From assembly GCA_963205105.1 (NCBI GenBank), contig CAUJJW010000027.1, positions 1 to 47,031 of the forward strand: a DNA stretch of 47,031 bases, written 5' to 3'. Of this stretch, positions 1-9,371 are shown piece by piece. The notes beneath the pieces are model-generated. The model worked only from the letters and a program-made list of their open reading frames with translations. It was not told the DNA's origin and ran no database searches. Made by a program: the position numbers and the translations under genes. How positions within the stretch are numbered: the first letter of the stretch is position 1; each line of letters starts with the position of its first letter. This DNA comes from Verrucomicrobiota bacterium (lineage in GTDB: Bacteria > Verrucomicrobiota > Verrucomicrobiia > Limisphaerales > CAIMTB01).

Positions 1-23
1 GGCGAGACGCCCGCCGCTACGGA
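1..23 (+). repeat. Partial copy of the dispersed palindromic repeat
   Basis: The right end of the GGCGAGACGCCCGCCGCTAC repeat, found more completely near 1605, 11189, 16326, 44019 and 44136. It lies in the open reading frame of the truncated gene and would be translated as GETPAATE. Confidence 0.75.
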
Positions 24-1266
24 GGCAGGGTCGAAGGGGAACTTGTCGCGGAGTTGGGACGTGGGGAGCGCGCGACGGATGCTTCACGCCAACCTTCGTT
101 TGGGCACGGAAACGAGTGCGCGTCGTTTGGCGCGGTATGCGTCAGGCGAAAGGCATCCGCTCGAGTTGCGTCTCGAGGCCTTGGAGTGTCTGTCCCAATG
201 GACGGCGGAGCCTGCCTTGGACCGTGTTCAAGGTTTCGTCCGGGCGTTGGGGGAGCGGAACCGAGACCTGGGGGACCGGATGATTGGCGACGATTTCGGG
301 GAAATCCGGCGCGGGGCGGACAAACCCTTGTTGCAGGCCTTGGTCCGGGTGGTGTTGGAGCATCGGATTGCGGTGGAACCCGCCGTGTTCGTGGAATGGT
401 GCCTTTCCGCCGATCAGCCGGCTTCGATTCGGGCGCAGGTTCTGGAGTTGCTGGCGCGGAATCATCCCGACCGACTGCCGGCGGTGTTGTCACCCTGCCT
501 TGCGTCGACTGAGCCTGAACTGCGCATGGCCGCGTGGCGGGTTCAGGCCACCCGGGATCCGGCGGGATTCATGGACGGCTCTGTGGCGGAGTTCGACGGC
601 CGAAGCTTGAAGGAACGCCAGGCTTTGGTGCGGTTGGTGGGTTCCGTACCTGGAGAGAAGGCGCGGCAATGGATGGAGGGGCGATTGGACGAGCAACGTT
701 TGGATCGACTGGCCCCGGAACTGGCTTTGGACGTGCTCGAGGCAGCGGCATTTCGCCCGGAGCAGGACATTCGCGACAAGGTGGCCGCCGCGGAGGATCG
801 CTTGCGGAACGCGCCACCGTGGCGGAGTCATCGGGTGGCACTGGCGGGTGGGGATGCGGAGCGTGGTCGGGAAGTTTTTCGTTCGCATCCCAACGGTCAG
901 TGCGTGCGATGTCACGAAGCAGGCGGTGAAGGCCAGCAAGTGGGCCCGGTCTTGAAAGGGATCGCAGGCCGGGTGAACCGGGAGTATCTGCTCGAATCAT
1001 TGATCGAACCGAGTGCGCGCATTGCGGATGGATTCGCCACGGTTTCGCTGGAGACCCGGGACGGAGAGGTGTGGGACGGCATCCGAACCGCTGAGAACGA
1101 CCGCGAAATCACGCTCCGACTGGGGACGGGCGTGGTTCAAACCATCCGGCGATCGGACATTGCCCGGCAGACATCGAGCAACGTTTCGGCGATGCCGCCG
1201 ATGGGCGAGGTGCTGAGCCGAGCCGAGATCCGCGATCTGCTGGCGTATCTGATGACCCAAAAGTGA
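1..1266 (+). CDS. HEAT-repeat protein with C-terminal c-type cytochrome domain (5' end outside window)
   Basis: The frame is open to the left window edge, so this is the 3' part of a larger gene. The visible part is about 280 residues of alpha-helical HEAT-like repeats, then a cytochrome c module with the haem motif CVRCH (bases 901-915), followed by GPVLKGIAGR and a C-terminal MPPMGEVLSRAEIRDLLAYL, where the Met is a likely distal haem ligand. This matches the haem-binding domain at the end of large PVC-group membrane-bound dehydrogenase-like proteins. It is presumably periplasmic and accepts electrons from an N-terminal oxidoreductase or propeller domain that is not visible here. The first eight codons read GETPAATE, the dispersed repeat of this genome, which appears to be in frame. 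A TTG at 43 could be read as a start, but the open upstream frame and family size argue for truncation by the window. Confidence 0.8.
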   Translation, partial: GETPAATEAGSKGNLSRSWDVGSARRMLHANLRLGTETSARRLARYASGERHPLELRLEALECLSQWTAEPALDRVQGFVRALGERNRDLGDRMIGDDFGEIRRGADKPLLQALVRVVLEHRIAVEPAVFVEWCLSADQPASIRAQVLELLARNHPDRLPAVLSPCLASTEPELRMAAWRVQATRDPAGFMDGSVAEFDGRSLKERQALVRLVGSVPGEKARQWMEGRLDEQRLDRLAPELALDVLEAAAFRPEQDIRDKVAAAEDRLRNAPPWRSHRVALAGGDAERGREVFRSHPNGQCVRCHEAGGEGQQVGPVLKGIAGRVNREYLLESLIEPSARIADGFATVSLETRDGEVWDGIRTAENDREITLRLGTGVVQTIRRSDIARQTSSNVSAMPPMGEVLSRAEIRDLLAYLMTQK

Positions 1267-1771
1267 TCACGGGGAGCGAAGTTTTCCAAAAATAGGACAC
1301 GTATTGGGACCATGAACCGAGGCGCGAGGAGTGGAGCGGGCGGCCCTCATCCCGGCCTTCTCCCGGAGGGAGAAGGAGAAAATGCTCCGCGAGGTTTGCA
1401 GGGTTGAGGCAGGCGTTCGCCGGAACGAGTTGAGACGGCTCGGAAGAACGGGGTACAGGCATGTCCCCGAGGGCAGGACGCGACACCCTCTCCCCCTGGG
1501 AGAGGGCCGGGGTGAGGGAGCCCGTTTCAACCCTCGCGATGGCTTGCCTGGAAAGGTTCATGGGAAGCCCCCTGTTCAAAAATGACCTGCTCACGGGCCA
1601 TGAACCGGGGATTCCGGGGGGCGAGACGCCCCCCTCCACGGCAGGCGAGACGCCCGCCGCTACGGAGGTGCGGTTCATCGAGAGTTCTCTCCGGCCAATG
1701 TTCCCCGGTCGTGACCGGCAGGGTCAGCGTTGGCGCATGGGAGTCCGTTCTGTAATGTCCGGCGCTGTTCG
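1267..1771. repeat. Repeat-rich intergenic region
   Basis: No convincing gene is seen. The left half holds an inverted pair of REP-like arms: CCTCATCCCGGCCTTCTCCC near 1345-1365 and its near reverse complement around 1492-1525 (GAGAGGGCCGGGGTGAGGG). The right half (about 1591-1680) holds a full copy of the dispersed GGGGGGCGAGACGCCCCCC / GGCAGGCGAGACGCCCGCC element with its usual flank CATGAACCGGGGATTCCGG. The apparent open frames here come from the GC-rich repeats. Confidence 0.7.
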
Positions 1772-2110
1772 ATGCGTACCCTTCAGCTCAAAAACGGATT
1801 GCCCACGGTGGAGGAGGCCCGGAAAAGGCTCCTCCGCGAAATGGATGCGGCGCGGCAGGGAGGCGTCCGGGTGCTGAAGGTGGTCCACGGCTGGGGTTCT
1901 TCCGGGGAGGGTGGGGTTCTCGGGCCGGCCATCCGGCGTTCACTCCGGTTGCGGGTGAAAGAGGGCAAGGCCCGGTTGGTGGTGCCGGGAGAACGATTCT
2001 CCTCCGACACCCTGGAAGGTCGTGTACTCCTGGAGCGTCATCCGTCGTTGCGACGCGATCCGGACTGCAACCGTGGCAACGCCGGGGTCACGCTGGTGGA
2101 GTTGGCCTGA
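1772..2110 (+). CDS. Small Smr-like domain protein
   Basis: A 112-residue protein. The centre reads VRVLKVVHGWGSSGEGGVLG, which resembles the HGxG loop of the Smr (small MutS-related) nuclease domain, followed by a basic segment and a C-terminal RNAGVTLVELA. I chose ATG 1772 over an upstream ATG at 1730 because the Smr-like fold begins immediately after it and the extra 14 residues look random. It stands alone between repeats and the convergent PHP gene, so context adds little. Smr domains act on branched DNA or on RNA and stalled ribosomes; which applies here cannot be told. Assignment rests on one motif. Confidence 0.55.
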   Translation: MRTLQLKNGLPTVEEARKRLLREMDAARQGGVRVLKVVHGWGSSGEGGVLGPAIRRSLRLRVKEGKARLVVPGERFSSDTLEGRVLLERHPSLRRDPDCNRGNAGVTLVELA

Positions 2111-2125
2111 CCGGCCGAAGCTGGA

Positions 2126-3580
2126 TCAGGGTTTTGCCGGAGCGGGCCGCTGCCATCCCACCGGTTGGGTCCAGGCCCGTTGGAACTCGTACTCGGTGCT
2201 GGGCCATTCGATGCGTCCGGAGGAGGTGACGACCGCACGGACGTACAGTTCATCGCCATGGAGTGTGTAGACCGGGTTGAGTCCGGGCACTTCAGCGAGC
2301 ACCTCGCCCATCTGCGGGCCGCTGCCGGTCCGGTAATCCAGCGTGGTCTCGACGATCTTCCCGTCGGCGTCGGTGCGGGCACGGCCCTGAACGCTGACCC
2401 CACGTCGGGTCCCGATGAACCGGGTGACAAAGGACTCACCGGCTTTGCCTTGGATTTGTAGCGACAGTCTCTTGGACGCCGGATCCCACTGCACCTCGTC
2501 GAGTGCCACACCGGTGGAGGCATAAAAATCTCCGGCGCGAATGGCGCGGATGATGTGTTCGGGGGTCAGGAAACGGGATCGGACCATGATCCAGGCCTGG
2601 CCGGGAAGGGATCGGACCTTGTTGCCCAGGTAGTTGTGGGAATCATCCGTGGCGAGCCCGTACAAGGGGGACGCTTGGAAGGCCACGATTCGTAGGGTGT
2701 TGGCGATGTCCCAGATTTCGTCAGTGGACGGATGGAAGGCATCGCCGGGGTCGTTGTCGCCGTCGACGCCGTTCCAGACCTCGAAGAAATCCTCGCGAAC
2801 CACGCTGGCGAGGTCCTCAGCGGTGACGCCCCATTTGTAATTCGGATGGTTGACGTGAACGAGGACCTCTCGGCCGATTTTGGCGGCGGAATCCTGAACG
2901 GCCTGGAGCACCTGGTTCATGACCTCGGGCACGGTGCCGGCCTTCTGGCTGGCGATCCATTCATGGATGTTGATGGCGCCCATGTGAATGGCGCGACCGT
3001 TGGTGGCGTTCTGGGTGATTTCCTCGGCCTGGATCATGATAAACCGCCCGGCCTCCTCGACGGTGGTGCGGTATTCATCGAACGGTTTGAGGCGGACCTG
3101 TGGTTGTCCGTTGGTGGGATGGTTGCGGGTCTCGACCCAGTGGGGACCGAATCGATCGAGGTAGCTGGCGTAGGCGTCTCTAGGGGTGAACGACTTGCCA
3201 CGCCACGGTTCGCCCTTGGATTTCTCGGCGACCGAACTCAGGGAGATCCAGCGTTCCGTCTGGCTGAGCACATTGTGGTCGGACAGGGCGAGGAAGTGGT
3301 AGCCGTTGGTGCGGTACCATTCGGCGACCATTTCCGGGAAGTCATCGCCATCCGACCATAGAGTGTGGGTGTGGAGATTCCCCTTCCACCAGCGGGGTGC
3401 GTCAGTGGCTGCGTAGGCGGCGTGGACCACCCCGAGCAGGAGAAACTGGATGCACAGGAGTTGGAGCAATGTTCTGCCAAGCAACGAACGGATCGCGGCC
3501 TTCGGCCGATGGACAAAGAGACATGCCCCCGAGCTGGAAGCGACGGATGGGGTGGGGCCGAGGTCGACGCAACGATGCAT
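2126..3580 (-). CDS. Exported PHP-domain metallohydrolase
   Basis: About 484 residues. After a hydrophobic export signal (LLQLLCIQFLLLGVVHAAYA) comes a PHP domain: NLHTHTLWSDGD (first metal-binding His pair and Asp), LALSDHN, later VHVNHPNYKWG and TDDSHNY. These His/Asp clusters match the multi-metal site of polymerase-and-histidinol-phosphatase enzymes such as the CehA/McbA-like family, which hydrolyse phosphoesters or related bonds. The substrate is unknown; export suggests a periplasmic role in nutrient scavenging. ATG 3580 is preferred over TTG 3592, although the leader before the hydrophobic core is long, so a later start is possible. It is convergent with the Smr-like gene. Confidence 0.8.
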   Translation of the reverse strand: MHRCVDLGPTPSVASSSGACLFVHRPKAAIRSLLGRTLLQLLCIQFLLLGVVHAAYAATDAPRWWKGNLHTHTLWSDGDDFPEMVAEWYRTNGYHFLALSDHNVLSQTERWISLSSVAEKSKGEPWRGKSFTPRDAYASYLDRFGPHWVETRNHPTNGQPQVRLKPFDEYRTTVEEAGRFIMIQAEEITQNATNGRAIHMGAINIHEWIASQKAGTVPEVMNQVLQAVQDSAAKIGREVLVHVNHPNYKWGVTAEDLASVVREDFFEVWNGVDGDNDPGDAFHPSTDEIWDIANTLRIVAFQASPLYGLATDDSHNYLGNKVRSLPGQAWIMVRSRFLTPEHIIRAIRAGDFYASTGVALDEVQWDPASKRLSLQIQGKAGESFVTRFIGTRRGVSVQGRARTDADGKIVETTLDYRTGSGPQMGEVLAEVPGLNPVYTLHGDELYVRAVVTSSGRIEWPSTEYEFQRAWTQPVGWQRPAPAKP

Positions 3581-3678
3581 GGAGTGAGGCAACCGGATGA
3601 GGCTTCGTCCTTCAAGACTGCCTCAGACACCAATTGGGTCACGATTGGGTGAACAGGATGGCGGAACTTGGACCGAGG

Positions 3679-5466
3679 TCATCGGGAACCGCTCTCGATC
3701 GTGAGACGCACCGGGAGCGGACCGTTGCCCGACAGCCAAACGACGCCGTAAGCGGGCAGGGGGATGAGCACGGATCCCTGCGTGAGGGTGAAAACGGTCG
3801 ATGACGTCAGAAGATCGGTCCAAACGGAGGCATCCGAGGCGTCGGCGGTCTGGATGCGTACGGTGATGGGCGAGTGCGTGACATGGTGCAGGCACAGCGA
3901 CCAGGCCGAAGGCTCCGAGGGAGTCCGCAAAACGGCGAACACTTCCTTGGCGCCAGGGAGAATCTGCTGGCCCGCGTGCGGATGGAATGCGGCGGACGCT
4001 CGTCGCGCCGTAAGCAGGCGGGCATATCGCTCGAACACCCTGGCCCGGAGCGATCCCGCTTGGTTCAACTCCGTCTCCAGTTCCTGGAGGAGCAGTTTCC
4101 GCCGGTTGATGCGCCGGTTGATCCCGGTGGACAGGGCGGCCTCGCGGTCGTTGCGTGAACCCAGCAGCGAGTGGAGGTAGATGCCCGGGACACCGGCCAG
4201 CGACAGCATGATGGACTGCGACACCATGAAACGATCGACCTGGGTGTCGATGGGTTCGACCGAGCCCGGATCGTTGAGGGCGTCGAAGTACACCACGTTC
4301 ATTTCATAAGGGCTCTTCGATCCGTCGGCGTTGTGCTTGTAGTTGATGAAGCCTCCATGCGCCTGACAACGCTCCACCAGGAAATCGATCTCACCGGGGG
4401 GCAGGATGCCTCGGGCCGGGTTCAGGCCAATGCCGTCATGGGATGCGAGAAAGTTGAAGAACGTGGTTCGTTGGGAAGGCGCCCGGGTCGCCCCCGCCCA
4501 GGCCGAGAGATGGCTGGCGTCCCCGCGCAACAGCGCGTGCAGCACCAGCGGTGGAAGCGCGAAATTGTACACCAGCTGCGCCTCGTTCGTGCCGTCCCCG
4601 AAGTACGAGATGTTGTCGACGTGCGGCACGTTGGTCTCGGTGATGAGCTGCACCTCCGGCGCGGCCTGGTCCAGTACAGCGCGCATCAGTTGAATGACAG
4701 TGTGCGTCTGCGGCAGGTGAATGCAGGTCGTGCCGATCTCCTTCCAGAGGTAGGCGATCGCATCGAGCCGGATGAACCGCGCCCCGTGGCGCACGTAGAA
4801 CAACAGCGCCTCCATCAACGCGAGGAGCACCCGCGGATTCTTCACGTTCACGTCCACCTGATCCGCGCTGAAGGTGGTCCAAACTTGCTCCGGTCCACGC
4901 GCGGTCGCGAATTCGGTGAGCAACGGCAAAGCCCGTGGGCGAACCACCCGCGACAGGTCGGGTTGGCCAGCGACCGTGACGAAGAAGTCGCGGAACTCCG
5001 GTTCATCGCGGAGGAAGCGCTGGAACCAGTCGCCTTGAGCCGACATGTGGTTGAAGACCGCATCGAACATCAGGTCGAACGTCGGCCGGAACGCTGCGAC
5101 GTCGGACCACGTTCCGTACTCGGGAGCGACCGCGAAGTAGTCCTTCACCGAAAAGCCATCGTCGGAGGTCCACGGAAAAAACGGCAGAAGATGAACCCCG
5201 CTGATCCGGGGCGAAAGCCGTTGTGCGCAGAACCTGGCGAGCGTTTGCAGCGGAGCTTCGCCGGGCGCCTGGACGTGGTCGGCGTAAGCAATCAGCAACG
5301 CGTCGCGTTGGGAAACCGTGTTGGAACTGGACGCGGGAACAGGGTGCCTGGCGACGCGGGCTTGGAGCTCCCGCAGTGTGGCTTCAGCGGTCTGCGGCGG
5401 ATAGAGCGCCTCCAGGAGCTGTCGCCAACGTGATTCGGAAGCCGGTTGGATTGCGGACGCTGTCAT
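3679..5466 (-). CDS. GH13_18 sucrose/glucosylglycerate phosphorylase-like enzyme
   Basis: About 595 residues, cytoplasmic (no signal peptide). The alpha-amylase-type barrel shows HLLPFFPWTSDDGFSVKDY near residue 96, the nucleophile Asp in FIRLDAIAYLWKE (about 235), the acid/base Glu in LITETNVPH (about 277) and NFLASHDGIGLNP with the third carboxylate. IGTTCIHLPQTH after the nucleophile is typical of the GH13_18 phosphorylases, which cleave sucrose or glucosylglycerate with phosphate to give glucose-1-phosphate. The length is closer to the glucosylglycerate phosphorylase branch (YcjM-like) than to short sucrose phosphorylases, so substrate is uncertain. ATG 5466 is preferred to TTG 5478. It is divergent from a GH32 gene, which suggests sucrose or fructan use. 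Confidence 0.85.
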   Translation of the reverse strand: MTASAIQPASESRWRQLLEALYPPQTAEATLRELQARVARHPVPASSSNTVSQRDALLIAYADHVQAPGEAPLQTLARFCAQRLSPRISGVHLLPFFPWTSDDGFSVKDYFAVAPEYGTWSDVAAFRPTFDLMFDAVFNHMSAQGDWFQRFLRDEPEFRDFFVTVAGQPDLSRVVRPRALPLLTEFATARGPEQVWTTFSADQVDVNVKNPRVLLALMEALLFYVRHGARFIRLDAIAYLWKEIGTTCIHLPQTHTVIQLMRAVLDQAAPEVQLITETNVPHVDNISYFGDGTNEAQLVYNFALPPLVLHALLRGDASHLSAWAGATRAPSQRTTFFNFLASHDGIGLNPARGILPPGEIDFLVERCQAHGGFINYKHNADGSKSPYEMNVVYFDALNDPGSVEPIDTQVDRFMVSQSIMLSLAGVPGIYLHSLLGSRNDREAALSTGINRRINRRKLLLQELETELNQAGSLRARVFERYARLLTARRASAAFHPHAGQQILPGAKEVFAVLRTPSEPSAWSLCLHHVTHSPITVRIQTADASDASVWTDLLTSSTVFTLTQGSVLIPLPAYGVVWLSGNGPLPVRLTIESGSR

Positions 5467-5790
5467 GACGCTTCGCAATCTACGGGAACAAGGGAGGCCT
5501 GTGGCAAGCCGTCACCCCTCGGGAACGGGAATCGCCTGAATTCTGGCAGGTGATTCAAGTCAGCGCGACGCGCCGGCGCACCTCCGTGTTGTCGGAGGAC
5601 ACGGCTCTTTTTTCGACAGGATGAAATGCCCATCCTCTTGGGTTCCTAAGCATCCTGTTCATCCTGTGAATCCTGTCCAAAACCCTCCGATGCTCGGATC
5701 TTCCATCCATAACACGGAGACAGTGCCCGTCACCCCTCGTGGCCAACAATTGGCTCCCGTTTCCACGTCGAAAACCAAAGGATCACCGGC
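5467..5790. other. Divergent intergenic region with a short repeat
   Basis: This stretch separates the phosphorylase (minus) and GH32 (plus) genes and must hold both promoters, but I cannot pick convincing -35/-10 boxes. Around 5617-5682 there is an imperfect repetitive tract of the type CATCCTGTTCATCCTGTGAA, a common dispersed repeat in verrucomicrobial and other genomes. No gene or RNA was recognised. Confidence 0.5.
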
Positions 5791-7980
5791 ATGACGCATC
5801 GCCTCCTGCCTCTGGCCCTGCTGGGCGTCCTGTGGCTTGTGCCGACTCGCTCGCCGGCTGCCTCGGACCTGGTGGTCGCCGATTTTGAAGGCGCGACGTA
5901 CGGCGCGTGGACGGTCACGGGGGAGGCATTCGGTACCGGACCGGCGCAAGGCACCTTGCCAGGCCAGATGCGGGTCGATGGTTTCGAAGGCAAGGGCCTG
6001 GTGAATTCATTCCATGGAGGCGACGGCACGACCGGGACCCTGACCTCACCGACGTTCCGGCTGGAACGACCGTACCTGCGTTTCCTGATCGGCGGCGGCA
6101 AGGACGTCGAGCGGACCTGCCTGAAGCTGTTGATTGGCGGGAAGGTGGTGCGGGTGGCCACCGGTCCGAATGACAAGCCGGGCGGTGCCGAGACACTGGC
6201 GCCCGAGTTCTGGGATGTGACGGAGTTGGCAGGCAGGGACGCCGTGTTGCAGATCGTGGACCAGGCGACGGGCGGTTGGGGTCACATCAATGTCGATCAC
6301 ATCGTTCAGACCGACCGCCGGCCGCCCGGCGTGATCACCAACGCGACCCGTGAGTTCGTGGTCCGGCAGCGCTACCTGAACCTACCCATCCGGAACGGTG
6401 CTCCGAAGCGGGTGGTCACTCTCCTGGCGGACGGGGTGACGGTGGTGCGCAACGACGTCGAACTGGCACCGGGAACGCCCGACTTCTGGGCGCCCATGGA
6501 CGTTGGCGGGTGGCGGGGCAAGACGGTGACGTTGCAAGTGGATCGTTTGCCCGAGGACTCCACCGCGTTGAGTTCGTTGGTGGTGAGCGACGCCATTCAA
6601 GGCGCCGATGATCTGTACCGCGAGCCGTTGCGTGGGCAGTTCCATTTCTCATCGCGCCGCGGCTGGAACAACGACCCGAACGGCCTGGTCTACTTCAACG
6701 GCGAGTATCACCTCTTCTATCAGCACAACCCGTACGGCTGGGGCTGGGGGAACATGCACTGGGGACACGCCGTGAGCCGGGACCTGGTTCACTGGGAGGA
6801 ATTGGGGGACAAACTGCTTCCGGACGACATGGGGCCGATGTTCAGCGGGAGCGCGGTGGTGGACTGGAACAACACCAGCGGCCTCGGCAAGGAAGGCCAG
6901 CCGCCCTTGGTGCTGATCTACACTGCGGCCGGCGATCCGACGGTGCAGGGGATCGCCTCCAGCACCGACGGGAGGACGTTCACGAAATACGCCGGTAATC
7001 CGGTCTTGAAACAGATCACGGGCGGCAACCGCGACCCGAAGGTGTTATGGCACGAGCCGACGAAGAAGTGGGTCATGGTGTTGTACGTCACTCTCGCCGG
7101 CGGCAAGCACACCGTGCATTTCTTCACTTCGCCCAACCTCATCAACTGGTCACTGGCCAGCGTCACCGAGGGTGTTGCCGGCACTCCTTACCTCTACGAA
7201 TGCCCCGACTTCTTCGAACTGCCGGTCGATGGCGACGCGACCAACCGCAAGTGGGTGCTGACGGCTGCCAACAGCGAGTACGCGGTGGGGACCTTCGACG
7301 GGACGACCTTTCGACCCGAGCACTCCCGACTTCCCGGGCACCGCGGTCGGGGCTTCTACGCTGCGCAAACTTTCAGCGACATTCCCGCCAAGGACGGTCG
7401 ACGGATTCAAATCGGCTGGTTTCAAACCGAAACGAAGGGCATGCCGTTCAACCAGTCGATGACCGTACCCCTGGAACTGGGGCTCATGACCACCGCCGAA
7501 GGACCGCGCATGACTTTTGCGCCGGTGCGCGAACTGGGCGTATTGCGATCCCGGACCCATGGCTGGCCTGCCCAGAATCTGACTGCCGCGTCCCCCAACC
7601 CTTTGGCAGGTTGGCAGGCGGAACTGGTGGAACTTCGGGCCGAGTTTGAGCCTGGTGACGCGACGGAAGTGGTCTTTGGGGTGCGTGGAGCCACGGTGGC
7701 GTATGACGTGGTGCGGCAGGAACTGGTGGTGAACGGGCACCGTGCGCCGGCTCCGCTGCGGCAGGGCCGACAAGCACTGACCCTGCTGGTGGATCGTACC
7801 GGGTTGGAAGTGTTCGCCAGCGACGGTCTCACCTACGTGCCGATGCCCTACCAACCCGACGCGCGCGACCTGTCGTTGAGCGTCGCGGTCAGGGGTGGCA
7901 CCGCGCGTTTCAACACCCTGACCGTTCACGAATTGTCGTCGGCCTGGCCGAAGGCGGCGGATTCACCGAAGGGTCTTTGA
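5791..7980 (+). CDS. Secreted GH32 fructan/sucrose hydrolase
   Basis: A 729-residue protein with a signal peptide (MTHRLLPLALLGVLWLVPTR...). An N-terminal region of about 200 residues with jelly-roll character precedes the GH32 five-bladed propeller. The propeller has WNNDPNG (nucleophile Asp295), the RDP motif with Asp415 in GGNRDPKVLW, and the ECPD motif with acid/base Glu470 in YECPDFFEL. A C-terminal beta-sandwich follows. GH32 enzymes release fructose from levan, inulin or sucrose. The export signal places it outside the cytoplasm, feeding the divergent intracellular phosphorylase. The last 55 bases overlap the 3' end of the convergent radical SAM gene. Confidence 0.92.
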   Translation: MTHRLLPLALLGVLWLVPTRSPAASDLVVADFEGATYGAWTVTGEAFGTGPAQGTLPGQMRVDGFEGKGLVNSFHGGDGTTGTLTSPTFRLERPYLRFLIGGGKDVERTCLKLLIGGKVVRVATGPNDKPGGAETLAPEFWDVTELAGRDAVLQIVDQATGGWGHINVDHIVQTDRRPPGVITNATREFVVRQRYLNLPIRNGAPKRVVTLLADGVTVVRNDVELAPGTPDFWAPMDVGGWRGKTVTLQVDRLPEDSTALSSLVVSDAIQGADDLYREPLRGQFHFSSRRGWNNDPNGLVYFNGEYHLFYQHNPYGWGWGNMHWGHAVSRDLVHWEELGDKLLPDDMGPMFSGSAVVDWNNTSGLGKEGQPPLVLIYTAAGDPTVQGIASSTDGRTFTKYAGNPVLKQITGGNRDPKVLWHEPTKKWVMVLYVTLAGGKHTVHFFTSPNLINWSLASVTEGVAGTPYLYECPDFFELPVDGDATNRKWVLTAANSEYAVGTFDGTTFRPEHSRLPGHRGRGFYAAQTFSDIPAKDGRRIQIGWFQTETKGMPFNQSMTVPLELGLMTTAEGPRMTFAPVRELGVLRSRTHGWPAQNLTAASPNPLAGWQAELVELRAEFEPGDATEVVFGVRGATVAYDVVRQELVVNGHRAPAPLRQGRQALTLLVDRTGLEVFASDGLTYVPMPYQPDARDLSLSVAVRGGTARFNTLTVHELSSAWPKAADSPKGL

Positions 7981-9371
7981 CCGAGCGCAATCGAGTGAGG
8001 AAGCTTTCGTTGATCTGGAGGCAATGCTCTGGCTGCCAAGTGCGCCTGGCGTTGGGTTACGAAACGACGCAACCGCTGCGAGGTTTCGGTTCGTGAGTAG
8101 GTCTCACGCATCAGCCAGCGCAGACCGGCTTCCAATTCCCCAACGGTCATTCGGGAAGGATGATAATTGACGTCGAACAGAGTGCATCGGTCCCAGAAAC
8201 GCTCCGTCAACAACCTTCCCTGGCGGCGCAGACGATCATACAGCGGTGTTCCAGGGAAGGGTGTGAGAACGGTGTATTGGGTTTCGGCGAGCCCGGAAGA
8301 ACGAACAAAGTCCAACACCTCCTGAAAAATGTCCGGGGTGTGACTGTCCAGGCCGAGCACGAAGCAACCATTGACCGACACACCACGGGATTGAAGGACG
8401 TCGATGGCGTATCGATACCGAGGCGCCATTCGTTGCTTCCATGCCGCTGGATCAAGGCCGAGCAGGTCTCCTGGACTAGGGCTCTCCAGACCGATCAAGA
8501 CCTGGCGACACCCGCTTTCCGCGAGCCGGTCGCAGAGGTCTAAATCGTCAGCGATTGAGATATCCGTCTCGGTGAACCAACGAATGTTTTCAGACGCGAT
8601 CTGTTCCAGGAATTCACGACTCCAAGTCTTGTTGAGGAATGTGTTGTCATCCGCCAACTCAAAGAACGGCAATGGAGCATGCCTTTTGGCTTCCCGGATT
8701 TCGGTGATCACAGCACTGACGGGCTTTTGTTCGAATCGATCTGTGATCCGCAGGCTGGCGGCACAGAACTCGCAATCCCGCGGGCAACCCCGTGAAGTTT
8801 GCACCGTGATGCGGTTGTAACTGCGACCCGCCAGGAGATCAAATCGTGGGATCAGTGGTTTTTCGGCGGAAAAAAGGCCCGATCGGGCGCCGGCGTAGAC
8901 ACGATTCAGACGACCGGTGACTGCATCGGCCACAATTCGTGGCCAGGCTCCCTCGGCGCCACCCGTCACGATGGCATCCGCGTGTTGGGCCGCTTCCGAA
9001 GGTAATGCTGAGACGTGCAGTCCACCAAGGACCACCTTGGTTCCCCGGGCGCGATAGGCATCTGCCAGTGCGTAGGCTTCGTCGATTTGAGCCGTCAGCG
9101 AAGAGATACCGACCAAGTCAAATTCCGGCAGCGACAGACGTGGCTGTCCCTGAGGACTTGGGAAAACTTCTTGGGCGCGGGTGTCGGGGACCTCGAGATA
9201 GGTGATCTCGTGTTGTGGTGGTGTCAGAGCGGCGACGGTGAGAAGACCGAGGCTTGGCAAAGCGGCGATGATTCGACCGCGCCGAACAAAGCCTGGAAGG
9301 GTCAGCCCCAGGGAAGCTAGTTCCGGATTTTGAACCCGGACGCCGCTCAGTGCGATAAGGCCAATCCTCAT
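7926..9371 (-). CDS. B12-binding-domain radical SAM protein
   Basis: 481 residues. The N-terminal part has a Rossmann-like cobalamin-binding domain (about 1-165, including VVLGGLHVSALPSEAAQHAD and VTGGAEGAWPRIV). The radical SAM core starts at TSRGCPRDCEFCAAS with cluster cysteines 196, 200 and 203. The C-terminal part (FLLTERFWDRC-like segment, then MRETYSRTETSQRLRRF) resembles the tail of the B12-binding radical SAM/DUF4070 group. Such enzymes often methylate or rearrange unactivated carbons, for example in lipid or hopanoid-like modification; the substrate here is unknown. Its ATG overlaps the stop of the upstream membrane protein gene (ATGA), so the two are translationally coupled. Confidence 0.85.
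   Translation of the reverse strand: MRIGLIALSGVRVQNPELASLGLTLPGFVRRGRIIAALPSLGLLTVAALTPPQHEITYLEVPDTRAQEVFPSPQGQPRLSLPEFDLVGISSLTAQIDEAYALADAYRARGTKVVLGGLHVSALPSEAAQHADAIVTGGAEGAWPRIVADAVTGRLNRVYAGARSGLFSAEKPLIPRFDLLAGRSYNRITVQTSRGCPRDCEFCAASLRITDRFEQKPVSAVITEIREAKRHAPLPFFELADDNTFLNKTWSREFLEQIASENIRWFTETDISIADDLDLCDRLAESGCRQVLIGLESPSPGDLLGLDPAAWKQRMAPRYRYAIDVLQSRGVSVNGCFVLGLDSHTPDIFQEVLDFVRSSGLAETQYTVLTPFPGTPLYDRLRRQGRLLTERFWDRCTLFDVNYHPSRMTVGELEAGLRWLMRETYSRTETSQRLRRFVTQRQAHLAARALPPDQRKLPHSIALGQRPFGESAAFGQADDNS

Noticed and set aside
4171..5433. 420-codon open frame on the plus strand opposite the GH13 gene
   Set aside because: It is an antisense shadow in high-GC DNA. The composition is Arg/Val/Gly/His-rich with no motif, while the minus strand has all GH13 catalytic motifs.
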